Below, piece after piece: positions 50,672 to 58,882 of a stretch of 64,000 bases of DNA. Positions within the stretch are counted from its first letter, which is position 1, and every line of letters starts with the position of its first letter. The notes under the pieces were generated by a model. The model ran no database searches, was not told where the DNA came from, and saw only the letters and a program-made list of their open reading frames with translations. This DNA is from Streptomyces mayonensis. Its GTDB lineage: Bacteria; Actinomycetota; Actinomycetes; Streptomycetales; Streptomycetaceae. The translations under genes and the position numbers were made by a program. Location of the stretch: contig NZ_JACBYP010000032.1 in NCBI RefSeq assembly GCF_018982965.1, forward strand, positions 1 through 64,000, read 5' to 3'.

Positions 50672-51907
50672 ATGTCCACCCCAGCTGCTCCTGCGCCGGA
50701 GCCGACATCCCTGCGCCTCCGCGCTTTTCGGGCTGTGCGCTACGACGAGGGAGTTGTCGGCGACCTGTCCCGTATCGTGGCTCCCCCTCAAGACGATCAC
50801 GGACGGGCGCAGGCGCGATCACAGCGCGGTCACCCCTACCAGGTGACACGCCTTCTCTACACACAAGATCCACAGGCCACCGCTCGGCAGTTGAGGGGCT
50901 GGCTGCACCGCGGAGTGCTACGACGCGACGAGCGGCCCGCCGTCTACGTCTACCAGCAGCAGCGGGGCGCCCGAATCCTGCAACGCGGCCTGATCGGTGA
51001 GCTCTCAGTGCCACGAGACAACAGCGTGCGGGAGGAGCGGCTGCTGCTGCCCCACGAAGCCGTGTCTCCTCAGGTCGTCGAGCAGAGAGCCGCCCACATG
51101 TCCGGTCTCCGGGCTCAGTTGGAGCCTTTGCTGCTGACCCACAGTGCTATGGAGTCAGTGGCCGGCCAGGTCATGGAGCACGTCATTCGCCGCCCACCGG
51201 CAGTGGTCGTCCGTGTCGCAGGGATCACTCACACACTGTGGGTCTGTGACGACGACCAGGAGATTGACTTGCTGACCAGCGGCGTATCCCGGGGCCGGGC
51301 GCTCATTGCCGACGGCCACCACCGCCACGCCGCTTGCCTGCACCTCGGCCGACAACCCGGCAGTCCATGGAGGAACTCTCTCGCCCTGTTGATCGACACC
51401 AATGCGTACCCTCTGCGGCTCTCCGCGATCCATCGGGTGCTACCCGGACTGGACCCGGAGAAGGCGGCCTCCTTGGCGGCCAATGTCGCCCGCGTCCTGT
51501 CCCTGCCGGACGGGCCGCGGAAGCCCGGGCCAAATGAGCTGGTCCTGGTCGGCGCCGGGCAGGCGTGGTCGGTTACCGACCCCGATCCCATGGCATTGCG
51601 TGAAGCCCTCGCCTCCCGCCCCCGGGAGTGGGCTGCGATCCCCGCAGCCGTCGGTGATCACCTGCTGCTGGACACCGTATGGGCTGTGCCGGATCTACCC
51701 GGCGCCGTGAGGTACTCACACGACGTCCAGCAGGCAGTCGCGGACGTGGCCGCACCCGGAAGTGGCACCGCTCTGCTACTCCCCGCGACCACGGAGGCCC
51801 TGGTGCGCGAACTCGCTGGTGCCGGAGTGTTGATGCCCCGAAAGTCAACCTCGTTCGGTCCCAAGCCCGCGGTCGGCCTTGCGCTCCGTGTTCTCGGGCT
51901 GCCCTGA
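50672..51907 (+). CDS. DUF1015 family protein
   Basis: A 411-residue protein of the DUF1015 family. Recognisable family segments are FRAVRYDEGV and APPQDD at the N-terminus, LIADGHHRHAACL in the middle, and MPRKSTSFGPKPAVGL near the C-terminus. The His-rich ADGHHR motif is invariant in the family and suggests a catalytic or metal site. No enzyme activity is established that I know of. GGGAGC precedes the ATG. It stands between a hairpin and the L,D-transpeptidase; it has no BlaI-type site of its own. Confidence 0.88.
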   Translation: MSTPAAPAPEPTSLRLRAFRAVRYDEGVVGDLSRIVAPPQDDHGRAQARSQRGHPYQVTRLLYTQDPQATARQLRGWLHRGVLRRDERPAVYVYQQQRGARILQRGLIGELSVPRDNSVREERLLLPHEAVSPQVVEQRAAHMSGLRAQLEPLLLTHSAMESVAGQVMEHVIRRPPAVVVRVAGITHTLWVCDDDQEIDLLTSGVSRGRALIADGHHRHAACLHLGRQPGSPWRNSLALLIDTNAYPLRLSAIHRVLPGLDPEKAASLAANVARVLSLPDGPRKPGPNELVLVGAGQAWSVTDPDPMALREALASRPREWAAIPAAVGDHLLLDTVWAVPDLPGAVRYSHDVQQAVADVAAPGSGTALLLPATTEALVRELAGAGVLMPRKSTSFGPKPAVGLALRVLGLP

Positions 51908-52073
51908 CTCGAGGCATCACGTGGACGCGTGCGGCGATGATGGCCGCGACCTGTCGTCCTACGGAACTGCGACCTTATCCTACGAAGTAGATTGGTAGAT
52001 CGTTGGCGACTCCGCCGGAGCCACAGTTGCCCCCGCGCCGGGCGCGGGAACCGGGATCGCGCGGCCAGCGTCT

Positions 52074-52088
52074 ACTAAGGTACTTAAC
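52074..52088. promoter_or_regulatory. BlaI-type operator, L,D-transpeptidase
   Basis: ACTAAGGTACTTAAC keeps ACTAAG and ACTT but ends TAAC in place of TAGT. It is 22 bases before the start codon of the transpeptidase. Confidence 0.55.
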
Positions 52089-52109
52089 GAAACGCGATGG
52101 AGGATCACC

Positions 52110-53366
52110 GTGCAAGACAGCCGACGCGGGCGCCCCGTGCCTGAGCAGCAGCGGACCGGGCGCAGGCGGCTCGCCGCCGCGGCCCTCGCCACGGCCGCAC
52201 TCGTGACCCTGACCGCCTGCTCCCAGTCCGCCTCCGGATCGACGAGCGACGACAAGGCACAGGACTCGTCCCCCTCGAAGACTGGCTCGGGGGCTGGAAA
52301 GGCCGGGTCGGCCACCGTCACGGTCTCACCCACGGTGAAGGGTGAGAAAGTCATAGCCGACGAGCCGCTCGTCGTGACGGCCGGCGATGGCAAGTTGGCC
52401 TCGGTCACGGTGACCGGGCCCGGCGGCAAGCAGCTGGACGGGGAAGTTTCCGCCGACGGCCGCACCTGGACCTCGACCCACGACACGGAGTACGGCACCG
52501 CCTACACGCTCAAGGCGCAACTCGCCGCATCAGACGGCGGCAAGGTCTCCCGCAGCAGCAGTTTCACGACTGTGAGCAAGGACGAGATCTTCGTGGGCAC
52601 TTACAACGTCAGCCCAGACGACACGGTCGGAGTCGCCCTGCCGGTGTCGGTGGTGTTCAACAAGCCCATTCAAGACAGGGCGGTGGTCGAACGCAGACTC
52701 AAGGTCACCTCGTCACCGGCTGTCGAGGGCGCGTGGAGCTGGATGAAGGACCGCGACGGCAAGGACCGTGTGGACTTCCGACCCAGGGAGTACTGGCAGC
52801 CGGGCACGAAGGTGAAGTTCACGATGGACCTGGTCGGCGTGGAGAACGGCGATCTGGTCGGCACCCAGCGGCGTGAGATCGACTTCACCATCGGCAAGGC
52901 CGTAGTGAGCACGGTCGATGTCGTCAAGAAGACGATGACCGTCAAGGAGAACGGCAAGGTGCTCAGGACACTGAAAGTGTCCGCCGGCAAGGAGACCTTC
53001 GAGACCTGGAACGGCACCATGGTCGTACTGAGCAAGGTCCCCACCATCCGGATGAACTCCGCCACCGTCGGCATATTCGGCCCCGAGGCGTACGACCTCG
53101 GCTCGGTCAAGTGGGACGTCCAGCTCACCCCGTCGGGTACGTACGCGCACGCCGCTCCCTGGAACGAAGGAAAGTTCGGCGTTGTGAACGGCAGCCACGG
53201 CTGCATCGGCATGAGCACGGCCGACGCCAAGTGGTTCTACGACCAGGTCGACTACGGCGACCCAGTCACCGTGATCAAGTCCAAGGACACCGTCCCTGCC
53301 AACAATGGCTACGGCGGCTGGAACGTCGACTGGGACATGTGGCAGAAGGGCAGTGCCCTGAAGTGA
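52110..53366 (+). CDS. L,D-transpeptidase lipoprotein (YkuD domain)
   Basis: A 418-residue cell-wall cross-linking enzyme. Lipobox LVTLTACSQ (Cys near 37), then two Ig-like domains, then the YkuD domain with the catalytic HAAPWN and NGSHGCIGMS (Cys nucleophile). This is the architecture of actinobacterial Ldt enzymes that make beta-lactam-resistant 3-3 cross-links. The GTG follows GGAGGATCACC. It is the first of several wall-related genes and has a BlaI-type site directly upstream; BlaI control of a transpeptidase parallels known control of beta-lactam resistance. Confidence 0.95.
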   Translation: MQDSRRGRPVPEQQRTGRRRLAAAALATAALVTLTACSQSASGSTSDDKAQDSSPSKTGSGAGKAGSATVTVSPTVKGEKVIADEPLVVTAGDGKLASVTVTGPGGKQLDGEVSADGRTWTSTHDTEYGTAYTLKAQLAASDGGKVSRSSSFTTVSKDEIFVGTYNVSPDDTVGVALPVSVVFNKPIQDRAVVERRLKVTSSPAVEGAWSWMKDRDGKDRVDFRPREYWQPGTKVKFTMDLVGVENGDLVGTQRREIDFTIGKAVVSTVDVVKKTMTVKENGKVLRTLKVSAGKETFETWNGTMVVLSKVPTIRMNSATVGIFGPEAYDLGSVKWDVQLTPSGTYAHAAPWNEGKFGVVNGSHGCIGMSTADAKWFYDQVDYGDPVTVIKSKDTVPANNGYGGWNVDWDMWQKGSALK

Positions 53367-53394
53367 CCATGTGATCCACGTCGACCGAAGTGCA

Positions 53395-53429
53395 GCCGTG
53401 CCTCCCGGAAGAGTCCCGGCGGGCACGGC
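53395..53429. terminator. bidirectional terminator
   Basis: GCCGTGCC (53395-53402) pairs with GGCACGGC (53422-53429), with an inner CCCGG/CCGGG. It sits between the convergent transpeptidase and anti-sigma-like genes. Confidence 0.7.
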
Positions 53430-53430
53430 T

Positions 53431-54318
53431 TCAGCAGTGCTCGGACCCCTGGCTCGTTCCCGCCCCGCGAAGAGACTCGTTGAGGCAGGCGTCTGTCCGG
53501 CTGTCGGGATGTGCGTGGTCGTAAGCGACCGGAGTGGAGACCGCGAGGACTGCCACGCGGTTGTCAGACTGGGCCAACGTCACCCGTACGGAATCGTCCC
53601 TGCCGGAGGTCAGCACGTATTCGTGCAGGCCCGTCGGCGTCGCACCGGAAGACGCGTCCCGGTCGGACGACCGTGCCCCCGTCGCCCTGGTCTCGTGCCA
53701 GCCGCATCCGTGGAGACGGGAGTCAAGCGTCGCCGCGGCCCGGGCCGCGGCGGAGGGGCCTGCGAACGCCGCGATCCGGTGCTGGGCGGTCGCAGGCCCC
53801 TGACCGTCGTAGGTCCGCGTGACCATGCTCGTGGTGCCCAGGTCCTCGAACCACTGGACATGGCATCCTCCCTTGCCCGCTTCCGGCAGGGCAGGGGCGG
53901 TTTCCCGGCCAGTGTCGGTGCTACGCCAGTGATAGGTGCCGTTCCAGGGCAGGGCGGAAGGGGACAGGAGCGCCTTCTCGGTGAGTTTCCCGTCCGGTTG
54001 CGCGGGAGGCAGGAGCGCGCCGGCGGACACCAGGTCGCGGGCTTGCCGGCCGGCTGCCGGCGCCTCCTTGCTGTCCTGGAGGTCCGGGAGCATGCCCCAG
54101 GCGGCACCCATGACCAGTGCGGCGCCGCCCAGGAGTGTCGCGGCCCCGGCCCGCCGCCGGCTTCGGCGCCGGTGGGCACGCATGCGGACAACGTTCGGGC
54201 GGGCGCCCAGGCTGACCAGCTGCTCGGCGTCCTCCGCGAGTCCCCGCAGCCGCACGCCGATGTGGGCATCGGTGGTCGTGGCCAGTGGGTTCTCCTTGCG
54301 ACCGGAATTCTCAGTCAT
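53431..54318 (-). CDS. membrane protein paired with a sigma factor, probable regulator
   Basis: A 295-residue protein: a cytoplasmic N-terminus of about 55 residues (LRGLAEDAEQLVSLGARP), one helix (AGAATLLGGAALVMGAAWGML), then a ~200-residue outer domain with two Cys (GKGGCHVQWF, LHGCGWHETRA) and a third pair at the C-terminus (DACLNES and HC). The position directly after a SigE-family sigma factor with an 8-bp overlap is that of an anti-sigma or sigma-co-sensor. No zinc-binding HxxxCxxC motif of ZAS anti-sigma factors is present. Family not recognised. Confidence 0.7.
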   Translation of the reverse strand: MTENSGRKENPLATTTDAHIGVRLRGLAEDAEQLVSLGARPNVVRMRAHRRRSRRRAGAATLLGGAALVMGAAWGMLPDLQDSKEAPAAGRQARDLVSAGALLPPAQPDGKLTEKALLSPSALPWNGTYHWRSTDTGRETAPALPEAGKGGCHVQWFEDLGTTSMVTRTYDGQGPATAQHRIAAFAGPSAAARAAATLDSRLHGCGWHETRATGARSSDRDASSGATPTGLHEYVLTSGRDDSVRVTLAQSDNRVAVLAVSTPVAYDHAHPDSRTDACLNESLRGAGTSQGSEHC

Positions 54319-54883
54319 GCGTAGGCACCTCCTCCGGCCGTCCCCTTCGGGTGTGTCCGGGAGCGTATCGGGTCGTCCGTAGCGACCGCCGGTCGATGTC
54401 GGTCTCCTCGAGGTGCGTCCCGAGTGCCCGACGGGCGCGCACAAGGCGGGTGCGCACGGCGTCCCGAGTCGAACCGGTCTCCCGCGCGACCTCCTCCACC
54501 GGCAGGTCCAGCAGGTGGTGCAGCACGATCACGCGGCGCTGCTCCGGCTTGAGCTTGCGAAGAGCCGCGACCAGGGCCACGTGGTCCGGGGCCAACCCGG
54601 GCAGGTCAGTCGGCGGACCGTGGCGGAAGTGAGCCCGGACACGGTTGCGGGACTTGCGCCAGGTGCTGACCGCCAGCCGCATCGCCACGGTACGCACCCA
54701 GGGCACCGGGTCACCCGCCGCCACGATCCGGTCCCAGCGCAGCCAGGCACGCGCGAACGCCTCCTGGACGGCGTCCTCGGCCTCCGCCAGGTCGCCTGTC
54801 ACGGCATAGACGATCGCCACAAGCCGCCGGGCGTGGTCGGTGTAGCACTGGTCGAAGTCGTTCGACTTCCCCGTTCCGTTCAC
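54311..54883 (-). CDS. SigE-family ECF sigma factor
   Basis: A 190-residue sigma-70 factor with regions 2 and 4 only. Region 2 is DFDQCYTDHARRLVAIVYAV followed by AEDAVQEAFARAWLRW; region 4 is LPVEEVARETGSTRDAVRTR and LVRARRAL. The size and ends are those of the actinobacterial SigE/SigM-like group that controls envelope stress. GTG start, overlapping the murJ stop (GTGA) upstream and the membrane partner downstream. The trio murJ, sigma factor and membrane protein form one operon. Confidence 0.93.
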   Translation of the reverse strand: MNGTGKSNDFDQCYTDHARRLVAIVYAVTGDLAEAEDAVQEAFARAWLRWDRIVAAGDPVPWVRTVAMRLAVSTWRKSRNRVRAHFRHGPPTDLPGLAPDHVALVAALRKLKPEQRRVIVLHHLLDLPVEEVARETGSTRDAVRTRLVRARRALGTHLEETDIDRRSLRTTRYAPGHTRRGRPEEVPTHD

Positions 54884-56610
54884 GGGCGGGGCCCTCCGGT
54901 GGCGCGGTGGCGGCCGCGGGGACCCAAACGGCGCACCAGTGGTGCCGTCAGCGTTTGCACCTCGACGATGCGCAGTGGCCGGGCGAGAGTGACCAGGGAG
55001 ACGGCGATGGCCGTGCCGCCGAGCAAGAGACCGGTCAGGTCACCGGTCGGTCCGTTGCCGAGGCGGGCCGTGCTCCAGCCGGAGACCAGGTAGGCAGCCG
55101 CGGCTCCCGGCAGGCAGGCGACGGCCAGCTTCAGATGGACGAGCGCCACGTGCGCGGCGTCGATGCCGCGTTCGGCTCCTGCTCGCCGCAGTCTCCGGCT
55201 CAGAACGTGTGAGGTGCACACCAGCCCTGCGGTGCAGGCCACTGCGTACGCACCGGCTACGCCGGTCACTGCCCAGCGAGCCGGGAGAAGCACGTAGGCT
55301 GCCGCCGACAGCCCGGCGTTGGCGCCGGCGACGACCAGGGTCAGGAAGAACACGGTCCGGGTGTCGCCGAGCGCGTAGAAGCCCCGGGAGAGCACGTACT
55401 GTGCTGAGAAGGCCAGCAGGCCGGGCGCGAAGGCCATGAGGACCCACGCGATTGCTTGGGTGTCCTCCTCGGTGGCCTGCGCGTACTGGTAGGCCACCCC
55501 CGTCAGCTGTGGGGCCAGCACGAGGAACGCGATCGTGGCGGGGACGATCGCGACCGCCGTGGTGCGCAACCCCCGCGACAGGTCCGCGCCCACGCGTCCG
55601 TGGTCTCCATCCGTGGCGGCCCGGCTCATACGCGGCAGCAGAGCGGTGACGAGGGAAACCGTGACGATGCCTTGTGGCACGACCCACAGTTGGTAAGCGC
55701 TGCTGTAGGCGGTATAGCCGACGCCGGCCGTGAGGCCCTCGGCGTTCGCGCGTACCCCTGCGGACGTGGAGAGCCGGGTCACCACCCAGTACGCCACCTG
55801 ATTCGCCAGGACCAACATCAGGGTCCATGCGGCGGCGCGCAGCGGCCGGGTCAGGCCCGAGTTCCGCCAGTCGAACCGGGGCCGCCAGCGGAAACGCGCT
55901 GCGCGGAGTGACGGCAGCAGCGCCAGTGCCTGAACGGCGATACCCGCAGTGCTGCCCACCCCGAGAAGCAGCATCTGCGAATCGGTGACCTGGTCCGCCG
56001 AGACCGCCTCCGCGGCGATGACGAGGTACAAGCCGAAGACGATGATGACCACGGTGTTGTTCAGCACAGGCGTCCACATCATCGCGCCGAAGCGGTCGCG
56101 GGAGTTGAGTACCTGCCCGAGCAGAGTGAACACGCCGTAGAACAGGATCTGCGGCAGGCAGAAACGCGCCAGGGCGACGGTCATGTCGCGCTGTGCGCCG
56201 GTGTAGTCGGCGTACGCGTCGACGATCCAAGGAGCGGCGATCACGGCTGCCGCCGTCATCGCCGCCAGGGCCAGCAGGCAGACGGTCAGCAGCCGGTCGG
56301 TGTAGGCGGTACCTCCGTCCTCGTGCTCCTTTGCCGCGCGGACGAGTTCGGGGACGAACACGGAGTTGAGGGCGCCTCCGATCAGCAGGATGTAGATGAT
56401 GTTCGGCACCGTGTTGGCGACGTTGTACGCGTCGCCGAGCAGCGCGGTACCCAGAGCGGCAACCACAATCGCGCTGCGGACGAAGCCGGTGAGTCGTGAG
56501 GCCAGGGAGCCGAGCGCCATGGTCACCCCGCCGCTCACCGTCGCCGGCCGCCGAGCCCCGGCGGCCGCGGGCGTCTTGGCGGGAGGCTCGTTGTTCGTCT
56601 CCACGGTCAT
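54880..56610 (-). CDS. murJ: lipid II flippase MurJ
   Basis: A 576-residue MOP-superfamily protein with about 14 helices. It starts with a polar N-terminus, then VTMALGSLASRLTGFVRSAI, the conserved MurJ opening, and continues NVANTVPNIIYILLIGGALN. Charged residues that line the MurJ cavity are present (Arg in SRLTGFVR and KEHEDGG region, and Arg in QYVLSRGFYALGDTRT). Streptomycetes have a chromosomal MurJ; this second copy next to a sigma factor and divergent from a FemAB-type gene suggests an alternative wall-synthesis set. First gene of its operon. Confidence 0.93.
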   Translation of the reverse strand: MTVETNNEPPAKTPAAAGARRPATVSGGVTMALGSLASRLTGFVRSAIVVAALGTALLGDAYNVANTVPNIIYILLIGGALNSVFVPELVRAAKEHEDGGTAYTDRLLTVCLLALAAMTAAAVIAAPWIVDAYADYTGAQRDMTVALARFCLPQILFYGVFTLLGQVLNSRDRFGAMMWTPVLNNTVVIIVFGLYLVIAAEAVSADQVTDSQMLLLGVGSTAGIAVQALALLPSLRAARFRWRPRFDWRNSGLTRPLRAAAWTLMLVLANQVAYWVVTRLSTSAGVRANAEGLTAGVGYTAYSSAYQLWVVPQGIVTVSLVTALLPRMSRAATDGDHGRVGADLSRGLRTTAVAIVPATIAFLVLAPQLTGVAYQYAQATEEDTQAIAWVLMAFAPGLLAFSAQYVLSRGFYALGDTRTVFFLTLVVAGANAGLSAAAYVLLPARWAVTGVAGAYAVACTAGLVCTSHVLSRRLRRAGAERGIDAAHVALVHLKLAVACLPGAAAAYLVSGWSTARLGNGPTGDLTGLLLGGTAIAVSLVTLARPLRIVEVQTLTAPLVRRLGPRGRHRATGGPRP

Positions 56611-56765
56611 GGCCGCTGTGTCGCCCTTCGTTCATCTCTCGGTGGCCAGCCGTGCCGGAAGTTGTCTGTCACCGGGCCGTGGGCCCGCGCGTGAACCAGA
56701 TGAGCGGGCGATGCCCGCCGCCCTCCAGGAGGAGGGGACCTGATCACGACGAGGAGGCCGCCGCT

Positions 56766-57944
56766 GTGACCGCCATGGTGCAGACGCCCCAACCCCATCG
56801 AGCGCTCGAGCTGCAGCCGATGCCGCGTGAGCGATACGCCGACTATGTCCGCGTTTGCAGCGTGCAGAACGGTGGCGGGCAGGTCAGCTTCCTCCAGTGC
56901 CCCTCGTGGGCGGAAGTGAAGGAAGGCTGGAAGCCCGAGTACCTCGGCTGGTTCGACGGAGCTGGGAACCAGGAGGGCGCCGCGCTGGTGCTGTACCGCC
57001 AGATGCCTGGCGTACGCCGGTACTTCGCCTACATTCCCGAAGGGCCGGTACTGGACTGGGCCGCACCCGGACTCGGCGTACGACTCGAGTTGCTCTTGGA
57101 TCACCTGCGGGACACCGGCGCCTTCGCGGTGCGCATGGGACCGCCGCTGTCGTACCGCAAATGGTCCGCTTCGACGCTCAAGAACGCGGTGGCGCCGGGC
57201 CGACGGCTGGGGGACGTGCTGCCGGACGTGGTCGATCCGCTGGGAGCGGCAGTCGCCGACCGGCTGCGGGAGGCCGGTTGGCGGCGCTGTGGTGAGGACG
57301 GTCAGGGCGCCGGCGACGCACAGCCGAGGCATCTCTTCGAAATCCCACTGGACGGCCGGACGCTGGAGGACGTGTGGTCGGGCATGAACCAGGAGTGGCG
57401 GCGCAACATCAAGAGGGCGACCAGGTCCGACGTGGCGACAGCCATAGGTGACGACAGCTGCCTGCCGGACTTCTTCGCGCTGCTGCAGCAGACCGAGAAA
57501 CGTGACGGCTTCCGACTGGGCCGGTCCCTGGAGTACTTCCAACGTCAGCACCAGGCGCTCAATGCGGAAGAGCCGGGTCGTATGAGGCTCTATCTTGCCC
57601 GCCACGAAGGCGAGGTACTCGCTGCGCACACCCTCATCACGCTCGGTCGACGGGCCTGGTACCTGACCGGCGCGTCCGCCGACAACCGGCGCGAAGTGCG
57701 CCCCAGCAACGCACTGCAGTGGCGCATGATTCGCGATGCTCACGCGCGAGGGGTCGCCACGTACGACATGCGTGGGGTGCCTGACACCCTCGATCCCGAG
57801 GTCCGGGCGTTCGGCCTGATGCGCTGGAAGCTCGGCACCGGAGGTCGAGTGGCCGAGACGCTGGGCGAGTGGGAAGTGCCGCTCCAGGGGGCGGTCAACA
57901 AGACACTGCACCGGGCGATGCAGGCGTATCTGACCAGGCGCTGA
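56766..57944 (+). CDS. FemAB/FemX-type peptidoglycan bridge transferase
   Basis: A 392-residue aminoacyltransferase-like protein of the FemAB family, built from two GNAT-like domains. The first includes FLQCPSWAEVKEGWKPEYLG and RRYFAYIPEGPVLDW; the second includes WSGMNQEWRRNIKRATRSDV, then ASADNRREVRPSNALQWRMI and TYDMRGVPD near the C-terminus, all typical. It should add the bridging amino acid (Gly in streptomycetes) to lipid II. The GTG has GAGGAGG 8 bases upstream. Divergent from murJ across 155 bp. Confidence 0.92.
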   Translation: MTAMVQTPQPHRALELQPMPRERYADYVRVCSVQNGGGQVSFLQCPSWAEVKEGWKPEYLGWFDGAGNQEGAALVLYRQMPGVRRYFAYIPEGPVLDWAAPGLGVRLELLLDHLRDTGAFAVRMGPPLSYRKWSASTLKNAVAPGRRLGDVLPDVVDPLGAAVADRLREAGWRRCGEDGQGAGDAQPRHLFEIPLDGRTLEDVWSGMNQEWRRNIKRATRSDVATAIGDDSCLPDFFALLQQTEKRDGFRLGRSLEYFQRQHQALNAEEPGRMRLYLARHEGEVLAAHTLITLGRRAWYLTGASADNRREVRPSNALQWRMIRDAHARGVATYDMRGVPDTLDPEVRAFGLMRWKLGTGGRVAETLGEWEVPLQGAVNKTLHRAMQAYLTRR

Positions 57945-58002
57945 GCAGGTCAGAGCCTGTTTACGGGCGGGGTATTGAGCGACTCCCATGGAACCACCCT
58001 AA

Positions 58003-58017
58003 ACTAAAGTGTGTAGT
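58003..58017. promoter_or_regulatory. BlaI-type operator, second DUF3105 gene
   Basis: ACTAAAGTGTGTAGT, fitting ACTA-N7-TAGT exactly, followed directly by GTAGATTAGTAGTAGG, a second partial copy. It lies 71 bases before the DUF3105 start. Confidence 0.65.
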
Positions 58018-58087
58018 AGATTAGTAGTAGGCGTGCCGGTTCCCGCCGTGGCCGCCTGTCGCGGAGCGGCGGGGCAAGGACATCAGC

Positions 58088-58718
58088 ATGGGTTCCAACC
58101 AAGTCGACAGCACAGAAGGCAGCTCGCCGCGCGCACGTAGAGCAGATGCGACGCGCTGAGCAGGCGCGCGAACGACGCAACAAGGCCATCGTCATCACCG
58201 CCTCTGCTGTGATCATCGCCGGCACCATCGGTGGCGGCTGGTACCTGCTGGACAGCGCGAACGACAAGGAGCAGCAACGGGCGGCTCCCGTCCGTGGAGA
58301 GCGGGCCTGGTCCAAGCTGAGCCAGAAGCATGTCGACAAGAATGTTGGCCATCCGATGCCGGGGACGGGCGGCGACCACAACCAAATCTGGCAGAACTGT
58401 GACGGCGACGTGTACACCGAGCAGATAGAAGACGAGAATGCCGTTCACTCGCCGGAGCACGGCGCGGTGTGGGTCACTTACAACGACAAGGTGGCCGACG
58501 CCGACGTCGCCGCCCTCAAGGAGAGGGTGTCCGACACGAAGTACACGCTCATGAGCCTGTACAAGACCCAGCCGTCACCGATTACGCTGACAGCCTGGGG
58601 CCACCAGCTGGAGATGGACGAGGCTTCCGATCCGCGGGTGGCGGAGTTCTTCGACAAGTATGTGCTGGGTGAGCAGACCCCCGAGCCGGGTGTGGCGTGC
58701 ACGGGAGGTATCGGCTGA
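58088..58718 (+). pseudogene. DUF3105 protein, frameshifted near its start
   Basis: A close paralogue of the protein at 13010. The natural start is the ATG at 58088, after AAGGACATC, but the frame is broken: AAC is followed by one extra C (near 58100), after which the right reading continues in the next frame as AAG TCG ACA GCA CAG AAG, encoding KSTAQKAARRA, matching SKAQKAARRA of the paralogue. From there the protein is intact: helix (AIVITASAVIIAGTIGGGWYLL), then HPMPGTGGDHNQIWQNCDGD, HSPEHGAVWVTY and the same ACTGGIG end. An ATG at 58146 could start a shorter product that still has its helix. A true indel, a sequencing error and internal restart are all possible. Confidence 0.8.
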
Positions 58719-58796
58719 CCCCGGTGGCGAGATCGGGCGGAGCCGACTGATGACGCCGATGCGCTGACCCTTGCCACCTCTGCCCCAGAGACTCAC

Positions 58797-58813
58797 TTGC
58801 GACGTTCTTGCAA
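58797..58813 (+). promoter_or_regulatory. Nur-type nickel operator
   Basis: TTGCGA-CGTTC-TTGCAA, matching the streptomycete Nur box (tTGCaa-N5-ttGCAA) with one mismatch per 12 bases. It lies 70 bases upstream of the nickel/cobalt permease gene and would let the Fur-family repressor Nur turn it off when nickel is plentiful. Confidence 0.75.
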
Positions 58814-58882
58814 TAAGCTCTGCGCTCGCGGTCCGGGGCCACCGGATGGCTTGGCTTGCTTTCTCAGGAACAAGGATCGTCC

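Noticed and set aside
58719-58882. Cobalamin riboswitch ahead of the nickel/cobalt permease
   Set aside because: The 160-base leader is too short and lacks the B12-box; the Nur-type dyad explains control better.
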